Both the position numbers and the translations under genes were made by a program. Of a stretch of DNA of 64,000 bases, positions 25,601-35,849 are shown piece by piece. The stretch is from Narthecium ossifragum (lineage: Eukaryota; Streptophyta; Magnoliopsida; Dioscoreales; Nartheciaceae), in assembly GCA_963920575.1 (NCBI GenBank), contig OY986969.1:1994001-2058000 (forward strand). Reading direction: 5' to 3'. The notes beneath the pieces were generated by a model. It saw nothing but the letters and a program-made list of their open reading frames with translations, was not told the origin of the DNA and searched no databases. The first letter of the stretch is position 1. Every line of letters starts with the position of its first letter.

Positions 25601-26660
25601 TTTGATCTGGCTGCAAATAACCATATATTATGTAACTAGCAGTTAAAAAATTGATCAAAATGATGGCAGGTTCAAGTGTGAACACTTGCTAAGAATTTGA
25701 ATATTAATAGCAAATTTATTGGCTGGTTGTCATAAAAAGTAATATCTCACCTCATGAAAAATGCAATCTAGAATAGAATATGAATGTGCTGAACCAGACA
25801 TCGTCCTAGCACCGTTGGGCAAGGAGGATGGAAAATGATGCAGAATGGAGCCATTGCGAACCCTGCTCACTGTAGTTCCATTAGAAGACACCACAAAGCA
25901 GCGCTTTCCTGCAGGCCTTGGAAACACATACCTATACAAGGGTTTCAGCATATACTAAGATACCAATCCTTTGAAGGATGAATAACCGCTACAAAAGAGT
26001 ATTCTTCAACACATAATGCGTAATTTCTTCAACCCATACTGACAAAGTCACCAAGTAAAATGAAAAGAAATTGATAGAAAGATAGGCGGAAATAGAGTTC
26101 AAGAAACTTTTTCATGGCTATGAAAGAATAGAATAAACATGCTAAACAACGAGAGAGCAAGTTATGTCAGGACTTCTGAATTGAAGAAAGAAACAATCTT
26201 TTCCAATTCCTTCTAAATATGATTTCACAAAAAAGGCGAACTATTAAAGAACTGAATCGAACCAGTCGTGATTAAGTCGTGAAGGCACGTCAATCATCCA
26301 CTCGGGGAGCATGAGCTGCCTTGCGAACCACTGGCGCGCCTCTGCTCCCCGTAGCTTCGCCGCGTCTAGCACGCTCGAAACCCTAGCCGGCTCCGAGCCG
26401 TCCTCCGCTTCCAGCTCCGTTTCCGGCTCTCCGGTTTCCAACTCGATTTGTTCGGGACTGAAGTCATCGTGGGATCCGGGTTCAGGTCCGTGATGAGAGG
26501 AGGAGGGAAAAGAGAGGAGGGAGGAGGCAAGCCGGCGAGAGCGGGCTTGAGAATCGGCGCGGAGCTGCGCCTGGCGGAGCAGAGCGGCTTCGCGGCGGCG
26601 CTGCTGGTCGGAGATGGCAGCGCGCTTATATGGCCGCCGGAGATCGCTGGGCGGCGCCAT
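22645..26660 (-). CDS. SNUPN: snurportin-1, m3G-cap snRNP import adaptor
   Basis: Seven exons (minus): 26660-26263, 25931-25751, 25610-25360, 24775-24661, 24115-24023, 23533-23390, 22764-22645; phases agree, 433 aa. Snurportin binds the trimethylguanosine cap of spliceosomal snRNPs and carries them into the nucleus with importin beta. The N-terminus has the Arg-rich importin-beta-binding segment (RRPYKRAAISDQQRRREAALL). It is followed by LPEWMIDVPSRLNHDW, VFPRPAGKRCFVVSSNGTT, the cap-binding core (FHEPDQTYYVIDMVCWRG) and YDCTPEFRFFWLNSKL. Exon 1 ends inside TG|G (Trp) of LNHDWYVF; reading through it gives a false short ORF. It is divergent from the PPR gene, with start codons 193 bp apart. 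Confidence 0.94.
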
Positions 26661-26853
26661 TTCTTCGGCCAGTTGGATCGCCGTAGTGGCGTTTCTGGAG
26701 GCGGTGCCCTTGGGCTACTACTCCCAAATCGGATCCAGAATTGGATCCACATACCTGTCCAACCCGAATCCGACACTAAACTAACTTTTAAAATCCTCCA
26801 CCCGCCACCATCTCTATGGAGTATGGCTTCAAGACTCCACCACCGTCTCGCTA
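26661..26853. promoter_or_regulatory. short divergent promoter between snurportin and PPR gene
   Basis: Only 193 bp separates the two start codons, so both 5' UTRs and a probably bidirectional promoter must fit here. No clear TATA box was identified. An out-of-frame ATG at 26823 lies 31 bases before the PPR start. Confidence 0.6.
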
Positions 26854-28233
26854 ATGCGGTGGCCGCTGCCCCTCTCCCTCCTCGCCGACCGATGCACCAC
26901 CATGCGGCAGGTCGAGCAAGTTCACGCCCAGATGGTCATCACCGGCCGCATCGCAGACAACTACGCGGCGAGCCGGCTTCTCTCCTTCGCCGCCCTCCAC
27001 CCTTCCGGCCGCCACCTCCCCCACGCCCTCGCCATCTTCGCCGCCACTCCCTCCCCCAACTCCTTCATGTGGAACACTCTCCTCCGCTCCCTCGCCGCCA
27101 CCGATATCCCCTCCGACGCCATCCTCTTCTATGTTCGCATGCGCCGCCTTGCCGTCCCCCCAGGCCGCCACACCTTCCCTTTTCTTCTCAAGGCCTGCGC
27201 CAACCACCGCTCCCTCTCCGCCGCCATTCAAGTCCATTCCCATGTTATCAAACATGGCCTAGAGTTGGATGTCTATATCGTGAATGGATTGGTTCGATGC
27301 TATAGTTGTTGTGGCCTTCTCAATGAAGCCCGGAAGTTGTTCGACGATGGTCCTGAGAAGAATTTGATAGTTTGGACGACTATGGTCAGTGGGTACGCAC
27401 AAAATCATCGATCCAGCGATGCCTTGTTCTTGTTTGATAGAATGATGCAAGTTGGCATCGAGCCTTGCGATGCCACTTTGGCATCGGTGTTGTCGGCGTG
27501 TGCGAGGACCGGGGGGTTGGATTTGGGGCGACGTTTGCATTTGTACATGGAGGAGGAGAATATCGAGGTCGGGGTGATTCTTGGCACTGCACTGGTGGAC
27601 ATGTATGTGAAGAATGGTGCACTCTCGATCGCTCGAAAATTGTTTAGGGAGATGCCAGAGAGGAACACAGCAACATGGAATGCGATGATTTGCGGATTGG
27701 CGCATCATGGACATGCCAATGGCGCACTCAAGCTCTTCTGGGAGCTGGAGAGGGAGAAGGTGGTGCCAAATGATATAACCTTCGTTGGTGTTTTATCAGC
27801 ATGTTGTCATGCCGGATTGGTGGATGTCGGTCGCCAGGTCTTTGATTCGATGACTAACAGACACGGGATTGAGCCGAAATTGGAGCACTTTGGATGCATG
27901 GTCAATCTTCTCGGGCGTGGTGGGAGGCTTGTCGAGGCCGAAGCATTGATCGACAGAATGAAGTGGAAAGCGGACATAGTGGTGCTGGGAGCGTTGCTCA
28001 CGGCGTGCAAGAATCATGGGAACATCGAGATTGCGGAGAGGGTGGTGAGCAAGATGTTGAAGTTGGAACCTGATAACCATGGTGTTTATGTCGTTCTCTC
28101 GAACATGTATGCAGAGGTGGGGAGGTGGGAGGATGTAGTGAGGTTGAGGAAGGTGATGAGAGATGGAGGGTTGAAGAAGGTTCCTGGATGGAGTTGTGTG
28201 GATGGCGATGATCCTTTGTGTTCTTCCTCTTGA
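26854..28233 (+). CDS. PLS-class pentatricopeptide repeat protein, E subgroup
   Basis: Intronless, 459 aa. Tandem PPR motifs run from about residue 15 to 410: NSFMWNTLLRSLAAT, DVYIVNGLVRCYSCCGLLNEARKLFD, NLIVWTTMVSGYAQN, GTALVDMYVKNGALSIARKLF, ATWNAMICGLAHHGHANGALKLF and ITFVGVLSACCHAGLVDVGR. The end (GALLTACKNHGNIEIAERV, NHGVYVVLSNMYAEVGRWEDV, KKVPGWSCV) is the E/E+ domain; there is no DYW deaminase. Such proteins bind organelle RNA and usually take part in C-to-U editing in mitochondria or plastids. The N-terminus is short and Arg/Leu-rich, compatible with a targeting peptide. The first 400 bp are strongly GC-rich. The target RNA cannot be told from the sequence alone. Confidence 0.93.
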   Translation: MRWPLPLSLLADRCTTMRQVEQVHAQMVITGRIADNYAASRLLSFAALHPSGRHLPHALAIFAATPSPNSFMWNTLLRSLAATDIPSDAILFYVRMRRLAVPPGRHTFPFLLKACANHRSLSAAIQVHSHVIKHGLELDVYIVNGLVRCYSCCGLLNEARKLFDDGPEKNLIVWTTMVSGYAQNHRSSDALFLFDRMMQVGIEPCDATLASVLSACARTGGLDLGRRLHLYMEEENIEVGVILGTALVDMYVKNGALSIARKLFREMPERNTATWNAMICGLAHHGHANGALKLFWELEREKVVPNDITFVGVLSACCHAGLVDVGRQVFDSMTNRHGIEPKLEHFGCMVNLLGRGGRLVEAEALIDRMKWKADIVVLGALLTACKNHGNIEIAERVVSKMLKLEPDNHGVYVVLSNMYAEVGRWEDVVRLRKVMRDGGLKKVPGWSCVDGDDPLCSSS

Positions 28234-28829
28234 AGGTGTGTCTATGATTATGTGCATCCTTATATCATTTCAACTTAAACTGTTGCTAGCCATGTATGTA
28301 TATGATTCTTTGAATTCGCTAAAATTTGATGAACTCTTCATGTGCAACCATCACTTTTCACTGTTCAGAAAGCTGAATTAGTTTGATTATCACCACCTAT
28401 ACATCCATTACTTCCAATTGCTTCATCCATTTTTCTTGTCTATCAATCATTTAAGGGCTTTTTACATATTTCTCCTTCAAAAGTTTCTAAATATCATAAT
28501 TACCTCTATATTTTTTCAGCGTACTAATGTATCCTTGAAAACTTGAAAAATGTGTAAACCTACCCCTCCGTCTACCTCCGTCTATCCATCTAACTTAATC
28601 ATGGTTATAACCTAATCAGGCATGTAAATTACTTAATTACCCATGTTCTTTACTTAAACTTACACGTGTTTTCATCAATTTTGATCGGCTTTTGACTATT
28701 TTGATTGCTTTCCTTGGTTTGCTGACGAATGAGGGAGAGAGGGGGAGAGAGAATCAATTTTGACTGCTTTCCTTGGTTTGCTGACGTAGCAAGAGAGAGA
28801 GAGAGAGAGACGGGAGGGAGAGAGGGAGC

Positions 28830-29162
28830 ACTCGCCGGCGGCGATGGGGGAAGTATGCGGTGGAGATCTGCGACCCTTGGAGGAGAGTAAGAGTATGGCT
28901 CGGCACGTACGACACTGCGGAGGAGGTGGCTATGGTGCACGACTCCGTCGCCATCCAGCTCCGTGGCCCTAACGCCACCACCAACTTCTGCCACCGTCCG
29001 GTGACACCCTCCATCGCCGACCATCCAACTCCGCAACCGCTTCTGGCGGCCAATAGCGCATTCGACGTGAACATGACCTCGGTCTCCAGTGGTTACGAGT
29101 CCGGCGACGAGTCACACAACCTCTGGTGTCGCTGTGATCGGGTCACCGTGGCGGTAAGCTGA
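28830..29162 (+). pseudogene. captured AP2/ERF DNA-binding domain fragment
   Basis: The frame reads [32 protein letters not shown] and [13 protein letters not shown], i.e. most of an AP2/ERF domain from the second beta strand onward. It is followed by [14 protein letters not shown], a linker seen in cytokinin-response-factor-like ERFs. The frame stops at 29160-29162. The first strand (GVRQRP) and a start codon are missing, so this is a gene fragment inside the Pack-MULE. Confidence 0.88.
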
Positions 29163-29191
29163 AGGCAGCGGCGGGCAGGGTGGTGTGCCCA

Positions 29192-29350
29192 CGCGTGGTG
29201 AGGATAGTTTCGATGGATTATGATGCCATTGACTCTTCCCGTGACGATGAGTGCTGCCAACCTAGGCGGCGAGTCAAGCGTTACGTCCATGAGATCCGGT
29301 TCGAGAGCACCTTCTCGGCCGGTTGGCAATGCAGTGGCGCATCTTTGTAA
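29192..29350 (+). pseudogene. captured N-terminal CRF-domain fragment
   Basis: The frame reads [19 protein letters not shown] then [15 protein letters not shown], the pattern of the N-terminal CRF domain (basic, then ATDSSSDEE, then RVKRYVNEI) of cytokinin response factors. In a real CRF this lies before the AP2 domain. Here it lies after it, on the same strand, so the pieces are permuted. Confidence 0.75.
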
Positions 29351-29913
29351 GGGTCACACAGGGAAAGCCGACGGGTCGAAGAAAGCAAAGAATGATGGAG
29401 CGAAGACAGCGAAGGCACCATATGCCCCTCGCAGTCACCCGATGACGGAGAAGGTGACTGCCATGGGCGTAGGTCGACGACGAAGAGGGTGACTGCGAGG
29501 GGTATATTAACAAGGGTAATGGCGTCTTTTTAGACGCTGTCGTTAACTGCGTTAAGAATATTCCATGATGATTCGTCGACAAGTAACCGAGGGGTAGATT
29601 AACCATTTTCTCAAGTTTTCATGGGTATATTAGTAAGATGAAAAAATATGAGGGTAATTATGATATTTAGAAACTTTTGAAAGAGAAATATGTAAAAAGT
29701 CCATTATTTAATATCATTTGGACCTAAAATTTACAATGTCATTGCTCAAACTCATCACCAGAAGACCATCCTCAGACAGCTGATAAGAATGGTAATGTAG
29801 ATTGTCAAAATTTCTAATAAGATTTCCAAGCTAAAAGCACAGTTACGTGTAGCTTGCTGTACACCTTAAGAGGTAACCTAAGAGAGGGAGGACTTGAAAA
29901 GCACTTGCCGGTG

Positions 29914-32900
29914 CTAGGAGAGAAGGCTATAGGATGGCATGTCTTCTACCCGCATCACATCGTCTAATAGAAGTTCCCTCTCCAGCTGCGCACGAGTTGT
30001 TCTCAAGACTTCCTACACAAGACAAGAAACCCTGGTTGTGAACAAAATTTGGCAAGATATCTATTAGCTAGAGTTGGCAAATAATTTGATCAGGGATCTT
30101 TACATTGAACTCCATGTAGGAGGCATTTCTCTTCAGCCATTGGTCCTCCATCACCACAAATGCCACACAGTAAAGCAAGTCGAATGCCCATTCATTCTCT
30201 GAAGTACATTCAGAACTTTCAGAACAAATTAGCACCCATAACAAACTAGAAGCAAAAAGAGAAGTTACTTGAGTTTTACACACTCACCTGACAGCATTTG
30301 GATGAACACTGCTTTGATAAATGTCCTTGGTTTTGCTGCACAAATACCCTCATCGTTACTAAGCCAAGCAGTAACGTTAGCATATCCTATTAACTAGGCA
30401 TGTAAGAAGACTCTCTACCACGTATCAACTATATTGGCTCCTTTTTTCATTCAATTGGTGCATTCTACATGTAAGTTACTAGTAAAGTAAAGGAACACTT
30501 GGCAATCCCCAGATGAACATGGAGCACAACTAAGGTATTGGCAGAAAGCGAGGTTGCTGCATAAAGGCAAAAAATAAAGAGACATACAAATATATAAACA
30601 GAAATTGTGCGACCGAGCGTTGGAAGATTTTCTCACTTTTACTGAATCTTCACCCTTTTTTAAGTCGATAAAGAAAATAAGCTTTTATGCCTAGCTTAAG
30701 GGGGGTAAATGCCCTTACAACTTAACCAAAGATCTCCTCACAATTCGATCCCAAGAGTTGAGGTTGGAGGCTTTAACCACATAGGTGGTAACTGTCACGG
30801 GGCCGAGATCAGGGATAAATTTTCGCCCTAGATTTTCCCAGTGATGGCGCCAACTGACCCCACCGCCCAGCCTTCACGCCACGCCGCACCCACGCGCGCC
30901 CGTGCACCACCCACGCGTCGCCCGTGCCACGCCCACACGCCACTCCGCCCCTTTTACCAGCCTTCATTCTCCTACCTTGCACAATCACAAGTACACCCAA
31001 GAAGACATACGAATATGGTTAAAGGGTTGAGATCCCAACTCCTTTATTGACCAATGATTACAATAGCACCCCTATGTCGCCCCCAACCCTTGGAGTACAA
31101 TTACTCTCAATACAAAATGCTCTCAACCAAGAACCCTAGAATTTTGCTTCACAATGCCGATGTAGACAACAACCCTCTCTTATGATCTCCCTCTAGATCC
31201 CCAGATGCCCCAACTTCTAGCCGGCCTCCTCCTTATATAGAGGAGACGCCCGCCTCTTTTCTTGATAGGGAACACTCCTAGTTCAAGTCTCTTATGGCTT
31301 CTTGCCTATCCGAGAGCCAATCATGAGGCTGCCCGTCTCACTTGAACTCTTAGTTGAGCTTGAACTTGCCAAAGATAGCCTCTTGCCAAAACCCGTCGTG
31401 CCATTGGATTTGGAATAGGACTCAGGTCCTTTGCTTGCCCGCCAAGCCTCTTTCCCACACGCCAAGACCTTCCTCACGCCGCGTCCTAGTGGAACTCAAA
31501 GTCCACTAGTGCTAGACTTGCCCCCAAGTCCGCGTCCTGCGTTTTGGCGCGCCGCATCCTAGTGGATCTCGGACTTGATCGCCACACGCGTCGCATCGCG
31601 CGCCGTCGCCCCGGGCGAGTGCATTGCACCTGCGCGTGCCCCGCGCGCACTGCCCGGTCCACCGTGCCATATGCTCATTTTGCTGCAACAACTTGAAGAT
31701 GTTGCTTGGTGCTCCGTGTCAAGTTATGATTTGGCTTACTATCTCGAGGCCACCGAGCCTCCCATGACTCATGGTGCCGACCACCGCGTCATGGTGTTGG
31801 CCTTGGCCGTACCACCTCCGGATGACTTGAGCCAAGGCCATGTCAGGGGCTCACAGCCCTGACAATAACCACCCTTCATGTGCAAGGGCACATAGGGTGG
31901 TTACCACCTACTTTGTTTAAGCCACTTGCGTGAGGTCCTAGGTTCATATCTCCTTTAGGGGACATTTGGTCCTTAAATTAAAAGGCCATTTGTACATCCT
32001 AAGCAAAGATTAAAGGCTCAAAAAAGAAAGAAAAAACCTGCCCTTATGTGCTGAACAATCTGGAGATGGTAGAAACACTTACAACATCGCAGATCTAGCA
32101 TTTGCATGATCATAAATGTGATATTCACACCAGCAACTGCGAAAGGGTACTCCCAAGCAGCTCGTTCCCCCCCCTGCTTATTCAGTAGTCTCTGGAAAGA
32201 TGTCTGTATACATGACATGCACGAATCTAAGTTATAGTCACAATTAGAACTTCTAGAAAATTAGGTGGAAAACTACGAATACATGATTCAAAATTCAAGT
32301 AGAGACCATTTAAAGAATCTGAAAACTAGAAAAACATATGAAACAAAGAGTGGATCTTACAGGAAATGACTTTGCAAAGAAGAGCAGGTTCTCCAATGAA
32401 ATAAATCCAGCCCCCCTATCAACGAATTAAAATAGCTTGTTTGAACTGATACTTGCTTACATAGGTCCAAGTCAATAGTTTCAAATGCCTACCTAAAGTC
32501 TGTTGATGGGTCCCTACCCTGCCATCCCATTTCCTTCCATTGTTCAGATATCAAACCTTCGAGTTCTTTATCTGGATACGTAGCAGACCAAAGAGCTCGC
32601 AAAGCTTCCTGCCAGAAGTAACAAAGTAATATATGTTATGATGTCTGAATATAGCTTTCTGTCAGCAATTATAAACTACATATTGATGTCCAAGACTTTG
32701 TAGCAACAATTCTGATGCATATGAAGATTCAAGATACAACATATCCCATGCTCCTGGTGTTTCCTTCACGCACCAGCATCTACAACAATGAGACTACTTC
32801 ACATCCTGGGTGCATTTGCTACTTTGACTTCAGACAGAAGAAGCAAAGACATCTCGTGTGAGGCCGCATGTTGAAGGCAGTTTATTGTGTGCATAAACAT

Positions 32901-33481
32901 GTGCTAGGCGTATATCCTTAAAGAATTGTAAATTGCTGTGATATTCACCTGATGATCTCTCATAGAGGCATCAAAATAAACATTCATGCGATGCTTTAGT
33001 CTTTCTACAATTTCTTCCTGCAATTCAAACAATGCAAAAAATTAATCATGATATAGCATAATTCTCGTGCAAACTTAGTAAGTTGATTTGACTGTCCAGC
33101 AAATCGTCGTCTCTTAAGGTGTTCACGACCTATCATGAACACTTTAAGATTCCAAGAAGAGAAGTTCAGCATAGGATAAATAACGCCAAGGAGTGGAAGT
33201 ACTCAGTGGAAAGGCATATATACTACATCTGATACAGAATAGTTAGACCTCAACTGTAGTATAGGATCATAATTTCTGCATTAAGATCTGGACATGACCT
33301 GCAACATAATAGATAATGCACAACATAGTGACTAATGCTACTATACTTATGAACCACAGACAAATACATACTTGTAATGGTGTCAGATTGATAAAAATAC
33401 GTTCATATGTCCCTTTCGGCTTTATACAAACACAAGAAAGACCTCTTCCGATCCACCTTGGCGACCCGCTTGCAATATCAT
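29914..33481 (-). CDS. ELMO/CED-12 domain protein, first exon not assigned
   Basis: Exons (minus): 33481-33372, 33017-32949, 32608-32493, 32415-32361, 32203-32083, 30335-30288, 30198-30104, 30012-29914; GT-AG, phases agree, about 236 aa visible. Core motifs are WIGRGLSCVC, EALRALWSATYPD, ISEQWKEMGWQGRDPSTDF, ISLENLLFFAKSFP, WEYPFAVAGVNITFM and MEDQWLKRNASYMEFN, giving a complete ELMO domain. In animals such proteins act with DOCK exchange factors or as ARL GTPase-activating proteins; in Arabidopsis relatives act in pollen aperture patterning. The first visible exon starts in phase 1, so a short upstream coding exon must exist. Transcription probably starts near 34600-34720, which is GC-rich. 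The 1.75-kb intron 30336-32082 carries a solo LTR, and the 5' intron region carries a MITE. Confidence 0.9.
30793..31864 (+). repeat. solo LTR in an ELMO intron
   Basis: A 1072-bp block beginning TGTCACGGGGCC and ending GGGCTCACAGCCCTGACA, with TGTCA/TGACA inverted ends. It is flanked by GTAAC and ATAAC, an imperfect 5-bp duplication. It contains no coding sequence and no second copy, so it reads as a solo LTR left by LTR-LTR recombination. The superfamily is not clear. Confidence 0.75.
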
Positions 33482-33644
33482 CTGGGCAAAAAGAGGAAAA
33501 AAATAGAATTGAAATCTCTAATAAGGGATTCAATTGTCAAGGGCAAGCTTTCAGGAATCTTTCATGACTGGATGTCAACATCAGATGCCCCACTAGTTAT
33601 CCCTAAGTACTTGAAAACATCACTGCAGATTGAACAAACTTTCT

Positions 33645-33861
33645 GAGCCCCCGTTTGGTTCGGGGTTAAGGGGAATAGGTTAAGGGGGTTGGGGTTAGAT
33701 GGAGTTAGAAAAGGTGGGGTTAAGAAATGAGGTTAAGAAAAAGTAGAGAAGAATGGAGTAGGTGGAATAGTGGTAACCCCGTAATCATTACTTTGGTGTT
33801 TAAGTAAAAAGTGGGGATAAGGGGGATAATCCCCCCTTATCCCTCAACCAAACGAGGGCTC
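33645..33861. mobile_element. MITE 2, related to MITE 1
   Basis: 217 bp with ends GAGCCCCCGTTTGGTT and, complemented, GAGCCCTCGTTTGGTT. The CGTTTGGTT core followed by a GGGRTAAG run is shared with MITE 1 at 585-979. It lies upstream of the first assigned ELMO exon, probably in the 5' intron. A target duplication could not be fixed. Confidence 0.8.
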
Positions 33862-35337
33862 AAAGGCTAACTTGATCTTGTAAATTCTTCCGCATCTAAT
33901 GGTAAAGCAAGCTATGCAACAACCCACATAAACCTAGCAACTCATATTGATTGTAAGCCTATTTCCAGTTTGCCACACATCGTGATGCGAATTTTCAGAA
34001 TTCTTTCCTGTAGTCGTCAAGAACATAGCGTAGCATGCATTTAATAGACCACTAGGAATCACTATTCGGGACCATCCTGAAAATGGGTCCTCCAGTAATT
34101 AAAGAGAGCCACCAAGGCCAACATCTTTATCACCTAATCAAGGAACAAGCTCTTTGCTGCTGATGTATACTTTCTGCTCTTAAAAGGAAAAGCGACATCT
34201 AAATTACTCCCCTATTCATGTCTACTTCTATACTACCGCATGAAAAAAATTCAAACTTTGAACTATAAAAATAGTGAGTCCCAAGACACATGCCGCCGGT
34301 TTTATTGAAATAGGTACATTTATAATCCTACGTTCAATTACATTATCTAATAATACAATAAATCGGATATTTCCACTCTATTCCAAGTCTAAAAGCACGA
34401 AAAATCTCTCAAAAGAACAACTCCAACAACCACAAATCCTCAAATAACCTACAAAATGCAGAAAACAAAGCGAAACAAGATCCGAAAGCGACAAGAACCT
34501 GGTAAGGAACATAAACAGCGCTGATTCCACAAACATTCGCTTAGAAACAACCAAAAAAAAGGGGGGAAAGACCGACAAGAAGGAAGAGAAAAACCTGAAG
34601 AAGTCGATGCGTAGTTGCATCTGATGAACGAAGAGGGCGGAAGCGACCGTATCGCCACACAGCTCCCGTGCCTCCTCTCCACCCCCATCTCCCTCTCTCC
34701 CTCCCACCCTCCCTCTCAATTCTGGGTGTCAAACGAATGAGCCGCTTCGTCGTTTTCTTGGCATTCCAGCAATATATAAAAAGCAGAGGCCGATCCGGTG
34801 GGGAAACTAGCGGGTCGGATGCCTTAATCAAAATCCGAATACTATCCCAAAAGGTACGCTCCGCTCGGGCCGGCCAAACTCGTACGCCAAATCTAACTCA
34901 AAAAGAATAATAGAAATTAGAATTCGATCCTAGATTTTAGGGATTTTTACGTTCCGTTACCATGCACTTTTCCATAAATATACCTTGATACCAACATGTT
35001 TGCGATTTACAATTCGATACCACTAAGTTATAATATCATGACAAAGTGGTCAAAGTCTCCCAACGATGTTATGTGGGCTGACGGTAAACTGGTCACGTGA
35101 CTCGCACGTGACTACCGTCAGCCCAAACAACCACGTGTCATGGTCCAAACCCTTAGTTTGGGCTTGGGGGCAATCGTCGGTGGCGATGACAGAGGTGGTT
35201 GGGGGCTCATCTTCTCTTCGTCGTGGACAACCGACCGGATTCGTGGAGCGTAGGTCTCGTTGAGGAGCTCACGGAAGTTGAGGACGATGAAGACCACCTT
35301 GCGCTGGAAGCGCCAGGAGGTGATGTACAGGGGATGA

Positions 35338-35847
35338 TGTAACGCCCCGGCCCTCCACTGGGCCCCGGCCCGCGGGCTCCCGGTCAGACCAGGATCCACC
35401 CGAGGGCCCCACCCGACACAATATTGTCCGCTTTTGGCTCACCGCAGCCGATCGATCGATAAACCCACCGATCGATCAGACTTCCCGGGAGGTCACCCCT
35501 CCCAAACCTACTCTAGCCCAAGCACGCTTAACACTGGAGTTTTTCTTATACCGAACCCCGGACCATACCCAGGCGTTGTGGGATTGCTTACCCGGCTACC
35601 CAACTCAGCCCCGCCCTCCAGGCGCAGGCATCTTGTCGCCCCGGTAGACCAAGCGGGCCGCACAATCCACCCCCCTTGGAGGCCCAGCGTCCTCGCTGGC
35701 ACAATTTCCGGCTGGGTTCCGGCTCTAATACCATACTGTAACGCCCCGGCCCTCCACTGGGCCCCGGCCCGCGGGCTCCCGGTCCGACCAGGATCCACCC
35801 GAGGGCCCCACCAGACACAATATTGTTCGCTTTTGGCTCGCCGCAGC
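35338..35847 (-). mobile_element. Cassandra TRIM retrotransposon, 5' LTR truncated
   Basis: Read leftward. Two direct copies of a GC-rich LTR end (TGTAACGCCCCGGCCCTCC on the plus strand) start at 35338 and 35737. After the right copy comes a primer-binding site (plus GGCTCTAATACCA at 35721-35733, complementary to initiator tRNA-Met). The 3' LTR (about 35338-35664) is complete and contains a 5S rRNA-derived block. Next to it is a purine tract (complement of CCACCCCCCTTGG). The 5' LTR copy (35737-35847) lacks its 5S part. There is no coding sequence, as expected for a TRIM. Confidence 0.88.
35479..35541 (-). repeat. 5S rRNA-derived segment of the Cassandra LTR
   Basis: On the minus strand this reads AACTCCAGTGTTAAGCGTGC, TTGGGCTAGAGTAG and GGGTGACCTCCCGGGAAGTC, the 3' half of plant 5S rRNA with several substitutions. 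It includes the internal-promoter-like region kept in Cassandra LTRs. It is not a functional 5S gene, because the 5' half has diverged. Confidence 0.88.
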
Positions 35848-35849
35848 CG

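Larger units (their letters stand above)
28455..29702. mobile_element. Pack-MULE with captured CRF-type AP2/ERF gene pieces
   Basis: The 1248-bp element has long terminal inverted repeats of about 110 bp (28455-28566 against the complement of about 29590-29702). The ends are GGGCTTTTTACATATTTCTC and, complemented, GGACTTTTTACATATTTCTC. A 9-bp target duplication with one mismatch flanks it: ATCATTTAA (28446-28454) and ATTATTTAA (29703-29711). These are Mutator hallmarks. There is no transposase; the inside holds host gene fragments, which defines a Pack-MULE. It lies between the PPR gene and the end of the ELMO gene. Confidence 0.9.

Noticed and set aside
26366..26776. Minus-strand alternative frame over snurportin exon 1
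   Set aside because: The frame starting at 26660 splices correctly into six more exons; this one does not.
26448..27305. Plus-strand open frame of 285 codons overlapping snurportin exon 1 and the PPR start
   Set aside because: GC-rich shadow of two real genes in another frame; Arg/Pro/His-rich with no domain.
28830..29350. Functional AP2/ERF gene
   Set aside because: Missing first strand, no start codon, permuted pieces, inside a Pack-MULE.
35479..35541. 5S rRNA gene
   Set aside because: Only the 3' half is similar and it lies inside a Cassandra LTR.
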